A stretch of 64,000 nucleotides of DNA, from contig OY987240.1 in NCBI GenBank assembly GCA_963920705.1, positions 4,945,426 to 5,009,425 on the forward strand. The letters run 5' to 3'. This DNA comes from Odiellus spinosus. Its lineage: Eukaryota; Arthropoda; Arachnida; Opiliones; Phalangiidae. The translations under genes were made by a program, and so were the position numbers. Below, piece by piece: positions 34,145-46,049 of the stretch (positions are counted from its first letter, which is position 1; the number at the start of each line of letters is the position of its first letter). The notes under the pieces were generated by a model that saw only the letters and a program-made list of their open reading frames with translations, made no database searches and was not told the DNA's origin.

Positions 34145-34460
34145 CTGTGACAAGAAGGATCAGACAAGGAGAGGAAAAGTGGGGCTGCGTTGAGTTAGAG
34201 AGAGAAGAGCCTACCTCCCACTCGGGTGGAAAGGGGGATAGGAAATTCTCGAGGTAAACTTTTGTCACGTGGTCGCTAGCGTCGTCGGCTACTACGCGTC
34301 TCATAAAGGATCCGTTTTACCCACATGACAACAATTTACCACGAAGCATCTCTACCCCCGTCTGCCCCCGTTCTTCCAGAGTGGGAGTTTAGGCCGACGT
34401 AGTAGAAACCGCGCCGTTCTCACTTTTCCTCTCTTTGTCTGATCCTTCTTGCCTGTGAGT
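34145..34460. mobile_element. Possible MITE with about 33-bp inverted ends
   Basis: GACAAGAAGGATCAGACAAG then GAGAGGAAAAGTG at 34148-34181 pairs with CACTTTTCCTCTC..TTTGTCTGATCCTTCTTG at 34420-34452. Interior non-coding. No duplicated flank seen. Confidence 0.5.
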
Positions 34461-34820
34461 GCAGTTCTCATTTTCCTCTTTGGCGTCGCCAGGAAATATT
34501 AAGGGGAGATGGAATGGCGGCCACACGTTATAACGCGTGTCGTTCTAACTCAGCTTCTGCGTCCAATTCCCCCTATTATTCGCGCTTGGCTTGTAATATA
34601 TTTTCTAATGCGCATCCTTTTTCGCGCATCCTACGTGACTCCTTGCTAGAGAAGGAGAGAGCAGACTAAAACATTTAAGCTAAGAGTCTCAGGCTAGATG
34701 ATGTAAGTATGTCACGTGAGTGCGCACCAAAAAAATGGTTAGCAACTTAGCATCTTTGGTTACAGAAGCGAAAGAGGAAACTACGTCAACTTCAGACTTT
34801 TCACGGACTAGTCAGCGCCG

Positions 34821-35060
34821 TTTTTCGGGTCGGGCCGGGTCGGGTTTTTTTTCGGGTCAGGCCGGGTGGGGTTTTTTTTAAAAAAATATTTCGGGTCGGG
34901 TTTTTAAAAAAAAAAAAAAATTTCGGGTCGGGCCGGGTTTTTAAAAAAAATAAATTTCGGGTCGGGCCGGGTCGGGTTTTTTTTTTTTTTTTCGGGTCGG
35001 GCTGGGTCGGGTTTTTTTTTTTAGAATTTTTTTTTCGGGTCGGGTCTTTAAAATGGTGGG
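34821..35060 (+). repeat. GGGTCGGGTTT-type repeat, second block
   Basis: At least eight copies of TTTCGGGTCGGGCCGGGT alternating with T or A runs. Four-run G tracts could form G-quadruplexes on the plus strand. Confidence 0.8.
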
Positions 35061-35079
35061 CCCGACTCGTCTGTAGTTC

Positions 35080-36240
35080 CTCTCTTCGTGTTATTCCTGG
35101 CCATGTTATAGGGAAGAAGTTGCGACATAATGGGGCCGAGCTTTGTAAAGGTGGTGTCAGTAGTCTCGATTCCGGTGATAGTACAATGCGTTTGAGAGGT
35201 GGGACAGGTAAAGGTCAGGAAGCTGTCGGAGGTAGGGCTTCAAATACGGATGGTGTAATGAGATTCTGATAGTTCCTTGTGGACGGGGTAATTTGTTGGT
35301 TTCCTTCTTGAGGCGTAAGCGAGGTTGATGATATAGAGGACTCTGATCCTTCTGACATCTTCTGTGGCTAATTTTGAATGGAATTCTGTGAAGGGGTTGG
35401 TCCCATTATAACGGTCCTCGTATGTCGGATCGGATTGTTTTCATAGGAGGTCGCCTTATTTGAGAAAATGGTATATGTTCCTGGTAATCGAGTGGGATAA
35501 GAGCCTAACGTCGCTCGATTGAATTGAATCTTCCAAGAATACAATTGATTCTGATGCCGAGGAATTTCGGTTGGTAACATTTATTGATTGGGGCACCAAT
35601 TCTCTTTCAGGATACTGATCTAAGTTTTTCTGCCCTGTTGTAGGAGGTAATATTTAACGTAGTGGTCCATTAATTATATTTTCAATTCTTCTGGCTGATA
35701 GTTCTGATTTCCTATCGTGTTGATCGACGTTTGATGCGGCCTTAGTAAAAAGAGGCATTGGTCGGATTTTTGGTCGGACTGATGGTTCCACTTGGTTCGG
35801 AATTTTGTTTGACGCTCCTGAGGTATCTATGATAGATCGTCTTGGCGTTTGTAAAATAGGAGTCTCCGTTGTCAGAGGATATGAAATCTCAATTCTTCCG
35901 GATAGGCTTCTTTGGTACTGGTTATAAAAAGTGTCTTCTGAGCATGTGGCTCCTATGACGGTTTGAGAGATTGGTTTATCTTCGTATGGGACAGTCTCTT
36001 GACTGGAACTGAGTGTTCTCTTCAAGGTAGGCTCTAGTTCTGATGACTCTTCATGATTCTTTGGCCTTTCGGTTTCCTCAAGTGGATCCTAGGAATGGGA
36101 TTTTTTCTTCAATGGTTTTTTGATTCTCTGCTTCACGACTCGCTCTTGTTCTGGTAAAGTTTCGGTTCTTAACTCATTGAGTTTACAAGTTAATCTATTT
36201 ATGGTTTCGTCTAACTGACGTCGAATACCAATACTCCGAC
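35080..36240 (-). pseudogene. Broken, low-complexity Ser/Thr/Pro-rich reading frames
   Basis: Minus-strand fragments at 35654-36025 and 35368-35580, plus a frame from an ATG at 35358, share a polar, Ser/Thr/Pro-rich character (MSEGSESSISSTSLTPQEG; SLSGRIEISYPLT). They lie in line with the larger frame at 36478-37230, separated by stops and frameshifts. They look like one decayed polar protein, possibly a retroelement gag or ORF1 or a host disordered protein. No domain is recognisable. Confidence 0.35.
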
Positions 36241-36477
36241 ATTAGATATATTAAAATTCGTTAAATAGGCAATGATTCATTAGGGGAACGTATACGTTTT
36301 CTTGGAGCTCTGTGAGAATAATAGTATATATCTAGAGTGGTTTTCCGGGGTGTGTCATACGTCTATAGCACACTTCTCAACACCATCCTTTTCTAAAAGG
36401 TAATTCTAGATACTCTTCTATTTCCGGTAGTAACGCGGGATCTATTTCCGTAGAGTCTTCGTCACTCGAGATTTGAG

Positions 36478-37230
36478 CTACCATACTTGTACTGGACATA
36501 CTTTCTCTAGTGGATCGTACCAATGGATTTGACTTCTGGCAACGTGTCTTTTTTTAGAATCTTTTTTTCCTCTTTGGATTGCTAATTCTAGTTCCGATGG
36601 AGGGTTCATTTGTTCTCGTTCGCGTTTCTTAGTTTTCCTTTGAGTGTCATCCTCCCTTGATTCATCTTTATCCTGTAAAGGAGGAGTGATATGCTCCTGT
36701 TGTGCTTTTCGATCCATTTCTTTGTCAAATTCTCTTGGGGTTAAATTTTTCAAGCATATCATTTCCTTGATTCTGCGGCGTTCTTTTATGATCTCGCTTG
36801 TAGATGATCCGTCATATAATGCGGTATATTGTTCGTCTTCTCCTTTCCTGATGGATGTTGAACTAGAGGTACTTAGACTGTGCAGTTTTCTTCCTCTTTT
36901 TTCATTAAATCCGATTTTAGAAGACAGAGACGGTTCGTCGGTACCAGTCTTTGGTAAAGGAATATCTCGAGCGAGATCTTGTAGTAGTGATTTCGTGGAA
37001 CCCGGAAGTTTGGATATAATTTTATCAAACTTTTCTTTTCTCCTTTTTTCTGGAGGTTTCTTTAATCCTTGTATGCGTTCACCTTTGCTCGAAAGGGTTG
37101 GTTCAGAATCGGAAATTTCCCGAGGTCGTCGTAAGAGTTCCATTGGGCTCCTAGTAATAGGACTCTTCGGTAAAATCGTGGAACCTGGTGGGGTTTTCTC
37201 TTTAACTCTTATAGGTGTTCGTCTCCTTTC
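36478..37230 (-). CDS. Unrecognised charged, Ser-rich protein fragment
   Basis: Open minus-strand frame, first ATG at 37143 but open upstream to about 37230 (KEKTPPGSTILPKSPITRSP precedes it). The predicted protein is strongly charged and disordered: a KKPPEKRRKEKFDKIISKLP stretch, a serine cluster (LHSLSTSSSTSIRK), and Arg/Lys/Glu-rich segments (EIIKERRRIKEMICL; TQRKTKKREREQMNPPSE). It ends WYDPLEKVCPVQVW. No known domain, membrane segment or catalytic motif can be seen. It could be the gag-like start of an unrecognised retroelement or a host exon. I see no coding continuation. Confidence 0.35.
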   Translation of the reverse strand, partial: ERRRTPIRVKEKTPPGSTILPKSPITRSPMELLRRPREISDSEPTLSSKGERIQGLKKPPEKRRKEKFDKIISKLPGSTKSLLQDLARDIPLPKTGTDEPSLSSKIGFNEKRGRKLHSLSTSSSTSIRKGEDEQYTALYDGSSTSEIIKERRRIKEMICLKNLTPREFDKEMDRKAQQEHITPPLQDKDESREDDTQRKTKKREREQMNPPSELELAIQRGKKDSKKRHVARSQIHWYDPLEKVCPVQVW

Positions 37231-39266
37231 TGGTATGTGTTATGCAACATTCCAATCTTGAAGGAAACAAACTATGGTTTCAGGCTCTAAACTTGGCAAA
37301 TGGAATTCTAAATGATGTTATACGTCGTTAAACAGCCTGTTCAAAATTCGAGTCCTACAGCACATAGTCAAAATCTACTGTTGTTGACACTGGGTATCTT
37401 TGTGGAGTCGCCAGTCGGCTGACATTAACTGCTGGCTGGATAATAATCACTTGATAATTATTGCAGCCCCTTGATCAATTACCAAAACACCTTGGGGGTC
37501 AATATTATGCTGAACATTATTCGTGGAATTTCTCTGTCGTGGGTTGTGCTTGTATCAACTCCAGGCCATTACCAACGGGATGCTGCTCTGCAGAGGTACC
37601 TTCACCGGCGTGTGCTTAGTCTTCTGAAACTTCCTCCAAATTAGCATGACAATGTCCATTGGAGTCAGCTCCGTTTGAACTGGAGTTTAGTCTGACTGTG
37701 CCTCATTAAATTCCTAGATTGCCGCTGGGTTTCCTAATTCTAATTCTTCATTCAAGGTCCGAAGTTGGCGGAAGCGAAAATTTCGTCGCCTAGCCTACAA
37801 AAAAGAAAATAAAAATCTACCAAATCATTCTCCACTCCAAAGGTTTCCAAGGCCAACTAAGTAACCCCAAAAAAAAAAAAAAACTCTACAAGGTTTCCCT
37901 AATAGGCGTAATAAACTAAATCATAAGGGGCTCTAGAAATTGGTTTTGGTGAAATGGAAAAATTATCCACAGTCAAGCCCTTAGAATCTAAAGGATAGGA
38001 ATGCTGCAAATACGCTTCGATTTGCTTCAGGGACCTTAATTTTTCTTTCACCTTATCTGAGGTATAAAAGTAAACATCTCCCTATCTCGTTGATGGTTGT
38101 TTCCTTAACATCAGGTAAAACTGTAGGTTTAGTATGATTATTTCGCGCTAAACTAGGTTTTTTCCAAAGCACGTTTACCCTTTATTCTTTTATCAACACA
38201 CTCTGACACAAAGTGTTGAATCAAATGTAATGTCCTTACCTTTTTCTATAACCCTACGATTATGAACTGGTGAATTACTTGGCAGATTTAAGCTATCTCT
38301 ATGATTCTTCTGACGTTGTACTTGTCTCCCTTGTTATTCAGAGTTTAAAATGGCGGAATCCCTAAACTGATTAAACTCGCCATACGTAGTAAAAAAAAGA
38401 CCCAAATTTCAGAAACCAAAATCCAAAGAAGCCTAAACCAACCTAAACTGTCAAAGCTATAAGCCCTATAATTCCTTGAATGATTGGCCAAGGCTTATTG
38501 AAAACACTTTAAAAGAAATTGAAAAACTTAATTAAAAGTATTAAGTGTATGATCTCCTAATCTTAAATTTGAACTTGCAATAAATAATAATTAACCGTAA
38601 TTACCTAAGAAAGACAAAGTTGGATAAATAATCGCCGGAAAATAAATTCCCGAAAGGGCTTCTTCATGAATGACAAAAAAAAAAAAAAAAATAAACGAAG
38701 CACACAGGCTTTGGGGCGAGAGTAAACGAAAAATATAACAGCTGCGACTTTCACACCACATATTTTTACTACCTTAATTACGTTACTAAACTCTTCTTAA
38801 TCTTGAAATAACTGTTAAATCTCGGCGGTAGCTCCAATTGTAACTGTACGCTTAACTATTTAATAATAATAAGGCAAGTTAACTAGTTTAAAAGGCAATT
38901 TAATCATGTTCTGGAACTAATGGTTCAGAACTAAGGTTTGATATAGAACTGCTGGTATCCTGGGAATCTAGTTCAAGGCTGGTTTAAATCCCTCCTTTTA
39001 TCCAAGGTAACTGTCACGTTGTCTCGCATTGACGAGGGTAGATGCAGGAACCAATGGTGTAAATAAGCCCTATGCCTAGGGATCCCTTTATCCATCCCCG
39101 TTAGAAATGGTGAAGCTGCTAGTCTTCAACTATATACGAGTTAGAACGTTTCGGTGCCATTTCGCCGTGGTTGTTTTGTTAGGGTTAGGCTAAATTAACC
39201 TACATATTTTTCATTAGAATGTTTTCAAATTTCAACAGAACTGGTAAATTGAAATTCTACTTAAAA
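37231..39266. other. No recognised gene
   Basis: Non-coding, AT-rich, several A-runs (37870-37882, 38674-38691). No terminal repeats identified. Confidence 0.4.
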
Positions 39267-39401
39267 CCCTTACCGAAAACAGTCTGATCTGGAGAGGTCC
39301 TCAAGAACACTACAAAAGTCTTGGGGAAGTCTTTACGACTCCTCCGAGACTTTCTTGACACAATGAAAGACCTCTTAAGACTAACTTTTTTTTGGTAAGG
39401 G
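39267..39401. mobile_element. MITE, CCCTTACC family, copy 3 (short)
   Basis: Ends CCCTTACCGAAAACAGTCTG and GACTAACTTTTTTTTGGTAAGGG, with one AAGTCTTGGGGAAGTCTT block left. An internal deletion relative to copies 1 and 2. Confidence 0.8.
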
Positions 39402-39599
39402 AAGGGCGAAAACTACATTTTTTCATAGTTATAAAATTTTATTTTTTTTAAATGTTAACATTATTCAAAAAGTGGCGGTTATTTTGGGCCTAAATATAAT
39501 GCTATTTCGAATGGTGTACTTGGTTCATCAATGATTTTGACAATTTTTACTCATACTGCAATCTTAACCATTATAACTATAAAAAAAATTTTACTTACA

Positions 39600-39915
39600 T
39601 AATCGCCGTCATCTGGTTTTCAGCTACTTTCGATATACGGGCTGACTTCCGTATATCAAACATAGGCTCAGTGCCCACAAAATCCCATCCCACATGACTA
39701 ATGGTTCGATCTCAGATAAGGTTTTTGAATTTTGGGCGCCATGTTTGTCCTCGTCTTGCTTTCAGCTATTTCCAGTACTTCGTTATGACTGGACATCCCA
39801 CATGGCAAGGTTTGAGCTCAGATAAGGTTTTTGAAATTTGCACTATTTCGGCCGCCATCTTGAATTTTGAGTGAACGAGCGCAAAATTCGGCTTGGCAAC
39901 ATTCAGATTCAGTAG
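39600..39915. repeat. Dispersed repeat fragment
   Basis: Related in inverted orientation to 25770-26050 and, at its right end, to 18630-18720. It contains two direct copies of CAGATAAGGTTTTTGAA. Confidence 0.55.
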
Positions 39916-42369
39916 GCATTTTTACTTCGGATAAAGTGTGTAGCCAAATTGGCTCAAAAAATGCCGTTGAGAAGAGAAAGGAGAGCGATTTTTATTATTA
40001 GCTAAAAGTCTAAAATATCTCTTACCTTTATGAATCCAGTTAATATTCTTTATTCTTAAACACTTTTTATTAACTCTTATTCTTAGTGGCATAGTTTTTT
40101 TTTTTTTTTTTCCACATTTCAATACCAACTATTCAACTGACTGCTTAACCGCCAACTAACTTCTTCCAAGCTGAGTTGTCTTCGGAACAAGTTGGTTCAG
40201 ACCAGGTGGCGCCTTTGTATATATTGACATAGCAACGCCACCTGGCCGTTACAACCAGTTAGCCTATCTCTAAATAATCTGGCGCCACCAAAAAAGCGGT
40301 CAAACTGCATTTTTTAGCACAGAACATCTTGTCCTTTGCTTAGAATATTTTTATATTAAATTTAATATCAAGGTGAATTAGACATTTAAAAATGCCTCAT
40401 TAAGAAAATAAACTTATGGTTTGAGCCTAAATATTAAAGCTGTTGAGATTTAAAGTATCAGCCTCATTACTTCATCGAACATATCTTAATATATAAATAA
40501 CTTGGACGTTAATTTGTTGGATGTTGAGCCCCTTATCATTCGATCATTTGTTCTCACGATTTCGAATTCCCTAATATCCAATCTAAAATAGCTTGAGCTC
40601 CTTGAGGGATTTGGGCCATCCAAACTTTAGTTTTAAATTATTGAAGTTCAAATATGAGCATAGTATATATAGAGAACAATTTTATAGCTATGTTTGTATT
40701 TTATGTCAATTTCTGACAACATAAATCACAACAATTTTCTAACTATGCCAAAAGTTTTATATTAAATTATATATATATATATTTTTTTAATTTTTAATGT
40801 TTTTAACTAAATATTTTTTTGCTAGGTTATTTTTAGTAATTAATGTAACCATATTTGTGCTTTAAAACTCCCCGGGCCATCTTCTCTATTATGGGTAATT
40901 TTTTATCATTTTTACTTAGATTTTAAGGTTTAATAAGATTTCTAGCACTGCTTTATTCCCTTCTTTAGTCTTTCTTTAGCATGTTACGTTTTACAACTCA
41001 AATTGCCATGGCAAAGCTAGATTGTGTACTTAAGATATGAATTTCAGAGAAATAAATTTCTTTAGAAGATATTCCATTTCTATCTCGTATTTTACCTTTA
41101 ATTCATTTACATTTGACCAGAAATAGATGAACCAAAATTATCAGAGAACTATTCCTATAAAACCAAAGGCAAGCTATCCATTTCTCCCTTCTTACACGAC
41201 AGTTGTAGTCCCCATCCAAAGAGTTTCGACTAGCTGAGATGTGTTAAATGCACCACCTGGCGAAATATTGTACAACAGTTTTGTATAAATCGGCGGTTGT
41301 TTGAGTAGCGGCCAGGGAGGCGGTGGCACGGTTTTGGAATGAAAGTAAAATTTTAGGGAATTTTAATGTTTAAAACCGAAGAACACGCCATGGAATTAGC
41401 ATAAAAAGCTAAGCCTCCTCCTGATAGATAACCAATAAATTATTTTTATTAAAATAAATTATTTTCTATCTTAAAAATATTCAAATCAGGTTGCTTCGCA
41501 TTTTAGGTGGAATTTTCTATCCTCTCCGTCATGCTATAATTTATAAGGATTTCCATTCTTATAATTTAATATTTTTTTTAAACTGTCAAAGTAGTTTGTT
41601 TAACGATGGAGAAGCCTAATTTATCATAATTTGCTTATTACAAACGCTAGAAGATGAAAAACCCATTGCAAAAACTTTTGCACTAGGAGCTATATTTAAA
41701 AAATGCTCGAAGGGCCATACTTTCAGAATCCTTTAGTTTCCTAAGGGCGTCTCCCAAGCTCGAGGCCGTGTTAAAATGGTTAAAAGACCCGCCCGAATGA
41801 GACACTCCCATCCGATAATAAAATATTTAAAGTCGTGAAACAATTTTTTTTACAACGTAATTACGAAGTTTAATTTATAAGAATAAGTTTTCATGTCCAT
41901 TATTGCTCTCAGTCTCATTCTCACTCAATAACCGCGGATCTGCTTTTCTTTCTCTCATATCATTCAAAAGTGAAAATTATAATATACAATTTGACCTCAC
42001 CATAGTTTGTATGATTTTAGGCTTACAATAGTTCAGTTTATTATTAATCAACTTACATTATTCCAAATTTATAGTATTCATTCTAAATTCTGTATTCCAC
42101 CATATTTAATATACTATAATGCTAATATTATATTAGTATTACATGTTCTCAGTTGGATGGATTTCCATCTCATGCGCTGTGATCTTAGGATTTACATCCT
42201 AGGTAGATTAAACTGATTTGGCTGCTGGTCAATTAACATCCAAGAGTGAAGCGTTTGGGTTTGACTAGTTAACACTTTGATACGGTGTTAGTATAAAGTC
42301 CAAGATCTTACTTTAGTCCAGTTAGACTTAGTGATATTTTCCACTAGTTTCCCCAAAGCCTAGATTACT
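39916..42369. other. No recognised gene
   Basis: AT-rich non-coding DNA. A small hairpin CCAGGTGGCG..CGCCACCTGG (40203-40257) is the only marked structure. If the two P2RX7_C exons form one gene, this is intron. Confidence 0.4.
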
Positions 42370-42373
42370 AGTT

Positions 42374-45263
42374 GGGTCATTCCACGCGGTTACCATGGGT
42401 CGGCCGATTTTAATGAAATTTTACATACGTTAATTTGCGGCTATTTGATGGTCAAATCCCAGTTTTTAGCTCAAAATATAGATTAGAAATAAAACTAGAG
42501 GCTTTTGAAAATACCCCCCGTTTTTAGGTGTACGCCATGACGATATTCGTACCCCTAAACATTATGGCGAATAACTTTTTCCCAGTTTGATCAAATCTCA
42601 TAATATTTTCAGTTTTAAGGTAATATATAGCGTAGATTTCAGTAGTGCTAACGAAATGTTTCAATCTTTAATGGTGTTCTCGCAAATAGGGGTCCTTTCC
42701 AAAATTTTGAAGAAGGGGGGGGGGGGGTCAACTTCGAAGCGCAGCTCTGAAAAAGGCGCAACTTCGATTTTTAATTTTTTGCCAGTTATAGATAGCCCTA
42801 TACCTAGGCTTTAATTTCATATCCAATTTGTTTGTGATATTTGGGTGCTAAAGACCGAAAAACGTGAAAAATCAATTTTGAAGAAAAACACATTTTTTTG
42901 GAATTAAATTATTTTTTATTTGGCCATAAATAATGCTCGCGCATTATCTAGGCATAGTTTGGGCATTTTAAATTTGTAAGTTCCCTGTCTGAATGATATT
43001 GTAGCGGCACATTATTGAAAGGGGCAGGTAAAATGCATAAAATGGAATTTACAGGTACAAAACTTTTATCATTTTGAGATTCCGAAGAAACTATCGCGTT
43101 ACCTTTGTTGTATTTCATTAATCTGAGAAGGAAGTGATTTTCTTCTTCATTGGCTTCTAACACTAAGGCCACCTACCTATCCTTGTCATATTTGGCCGCT
43201 ACATCGTCCCCAACAGAAACATCGTCAAATATAAGTGCATTCGGTTGATATCAGTATTCTCAATTATTGTCACCATAACATTTGTATTGAATATATCACG
43301 TGAAACTCTCTACATTTTTAATTCATAGTGTGATGTGGGGATCAACTCATGGTGGCTTCGAGCGTCAGTAACAGTGGAAGCCTTGGAAAGACGTTCTTGA
43401 AGGAATAGTTGATGGAGTTTAACATCCTCTTTCGAAAGACCATTCGTAGAATTGTAACTTTAATTTAGTTGTTAATATTTGATCCACTTCGGTGTTTTGC
43501 AAGTACGCCAGGTATACCATGTGACGGTACTGGGGGAACAGCCAAGCGTTTGGTATACCTGGCGTACTTGCAAAACACCGAAGTGGATCAAATATTAACG
43601 ACTAAATTAAAGTTACAATTCTACGAATGGTCAGAAAAAAACTATTTTGGAAATTTGTTTTTCTACATTTCGAAAGAGGATGTTAAACTCCATCAACTAT
43701 TCCTTCAAGAACGTCTTTCCAAGGCTTCCACTGTTACTGACGCTCGAAGCCACCATGAGTTTATCCCCACATCACACTATGAATTAAAAATGTAGAGAGT
43801 TTCACGTGATATATTCAATACAAATGTTATGGTGACAATAATTGAGAATACTGATATCAACCGAATGCACTTATATTTGACGATGTTTCTGTTGGGGACG
43901 ATGTAGCGGCCAAATATGACAAGGATAGGTAGGTGGCCTTAGTGTTAGAAGCCAATGAAGAAGAAAATCACTTCCTTCTCAGATTAATGAAATACAACAA
44001 AGGTAACGCGATAGTTTCTTCGGAATCTCAAAATGATAAAAGTTTTGTACCTGTAAATTCCATTTTATGCATTTTACCTGCCCCTTTCAATAATGTGCCG
44101 CTACAATATCATTCAGACAGGGAACTTACAAATTTAAAATGCCCAAACTATGCCTAGATAATGCGCGAGCATTATTTATGGCCAAATAAAAAATAATTTA
44201 ATTCCAAAAAAATGTGTTTTTCTTCAAAATTGATTTTTCACGTTTTTCGGTCTTTAGCACCCAAATATCACAAACAAATTGGATATGAAATTAAAGCTTA
44301 GGTATAGGGCTATCTATAACTGGCAAAAAATTAAAAATCGAAGTTGCGCCTTTTTCAGAGCTGCGCTTCGAAGTTGACCCCCCCCCCTTCCTCAAAATTT
44401 TGGAAAGGACCCCTATTTGCGAGAACACCATTAAAGATAGAAACATTTCGTTAGCACTATTGAAATCTACGCTATATATTACCTTAAAACTGAAAATATT
44501 ATGAGATTTGATCAAACTGGGAAAAAGTTATTCGCCATAATGGTACGAATATCGTCATGGCATACACCTAAAAACGGGGGGTATTTTCAAAAGCCTCTAG
44601 TTTTATTTCTAATCTATATTTTGAGCTAAAAACTGGGATTTGACCATCAAATAGCCGCAAATTAACGTATGTAAAATTTCATTAAAATCGGCCGACCCAT
44701 GGTAACATGAGTGTATAACGGATTACGGGGGAGATCTTAAATCCTAGCCGGGACGCCGATGGCCTAGGGTTAACTTATCAGTCAAAACTCCAACTTACCA
44801 ACGCTGCCAGAGACATAATTCAATCTACTGTCTTACGCGGCTTCGAGACGTTAAAATCGATAAATAATTTCAACTTGAACAAAAAAACGATAATCTTTTA
44901 GTTAGGTCTCGATAAATTTATTGCATACTAGAGCAAACTTTGCGCGGTACAAAAATAACTTATGACTATTCAGTCTAGTGTCGGAGTCTCATCTGCCCTC
45001 GTCTCTCTCTCTCCAAACCCTTTTTATCTTAAAGGTATCCCTTCGCGCATGAGCAGTGGCAGACGAAAGCAGACGTACTTATATTTTGATCTACAACAGT
45101 TTAAACAATTATATTTTTTTTAACAATATGCGGGAATTAAACAACAGTATTAATCGTTTTAAATGGAACGCTTTAGTTAATGAAATGGAGTAAGCCTAAT
45201 GTGTCAAATTCTAAGGTAAATTTCCCAACCATTACAAGTGTTCGAACCCGCGTGGAATGACCC
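42374..45263. mobile_element. 2.9-kb DNA transposon with 16-bp terminal inverted repeats and AGTT duplication
   Basis: Ends GGGTCATTCCACGCGG (42374-42389) and CCGCGTGGAATGACCC (45248-45263) are exact inverted repeats, flanked on both sides by AGTT (42370-42373 and 45264-45267). Most of the element (42390-44705) is one near-perfect palindrome. The remaining 44706-45247 is present only on the right. No transposase-like frame is seen. The identical 74-codon frames on the two arms are a consequence of the palindrome. Superfamily not determined. Confidence 0.8.
42390..44705. repeat. Near-perfect 2.3-kb palindrome with 31-bp loop
   Basis: Left arm 42390-43519 and right arm 43551-44705 are inverted copies with only scattered substitutions and small indels, for example a G-run of about 13 at 42716-42728 against a shorter C-run near 44380. 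The loop is 43520-43550. The innermost stem (TTGCAAGTACGCCAGGTATA) is exact. The high arm identity indicates recent formation or ongoing arm-to-arm conversion. Confidence 0.92.
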
Positions 45264-45267
45264 AGTT

Positions 45268-45820
45268 AAGCGTGGGTCACGTCACTCACCCTGTGGTTTT
45301 ATAATAAGTTCATTTTGAATCACCAAACATGCCTTTTCAACGTCTGGTAAGTTATAAAATACTATGACCTGTATTTTACCACCATCTTCGTGATGATCAG
45401 AAACTCGCCCTAATATTTTTAAATTCTTCCTCACTTTCATAATCATTGTTTAGTCAGCACTATCATCGCGTTCCTGGCATTTATTTTTATCTAAATGCTA
45501 TTTATATTGCTTCATTAAATCAAAGTTCATTAATGATGTAAATCAATCTTTGTAATATTTTCTAATGTGTGTATTGGTTAGGCCCACATTTGCAGAATAG
45601 GTTTCTCCGCTAAGCTTAGATTTAGAATGAACCATCCTCCTGATTATCAAAAGCCAAACATATCCCATCATTTTCTCTCTTATTTTTCATTCGTCCAGGA
45701 AGGATCAAGCCTCTCGCGCTTAATTACCCTCCCCATAAAATGCGTATACAAAAGTTGATAATTTTGGTTCATGTTTTTCTGCTTTTACTCTGGTCTCAGT
45801 AGTAAGTCTATTTGTTATAG
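45268..45820. other. No gene; ends in splice acceptor
   Basis: Non-coding up to TTTGTTATAG (45811-45820), the acceptor of the next exon. Confidence 0.45.
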
Positions 45821-45995
45821 AAAATATAGATACGTGGCATACAGAAGATTTACAAGATGGTGTTACTGGAAACTTCCAACCAAAACTGCTTTTCCCGTAC
45901 CAAGTTGCGTTTCAGTAAAAATAAAAGAAGCATTACCATCGGATAAACATTGCGGTTTCACACTCCACATTAGAAAATCCAAAGATAAGAAATAA
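45821..45995 (+). CDS. Terminal exon with C-terminal half of a P2RX7 C-terminal-type domain
   Basis: Acceptor TATTTGTTATAG precedes a 175-nt coding exon ending at TAA 45993-45995. It encodes KYRYVAYRRFTRWCYWKL, then VPSCVSVKIKEALPS and CGF. This is the second half of the P2RX7_C domain (YRxxAYRxFxxW, then IPSCxVxxIRxxFP and GF in the family). It needs two bases from the previous exon, exactly what the exon at 8122-8346 leaves over. AATAAA overlaps the stop (45991) and another lies at about 46041, consistent with a gene end. The first cysteine cluster of the domain is missing locally. Either this is the last exon of a gene with a 37-kb intron, or it is an orphan fragment. Confidence 0.7.
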
Positions 45996-46049
45996 ACAAT
46001 ATTTCGTTGCTTTTCAAACTTTGAAATGACTACCATTAAGGAAATAAAG

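Noticed and set aside
42948..44157. Identical 74-residue ORFs on opposite strands (42948-43172 and 43933-44157) as a gene pair
   Set aside because: They are the same sequence in the two arms of the palindrome, with no recognisable domain.
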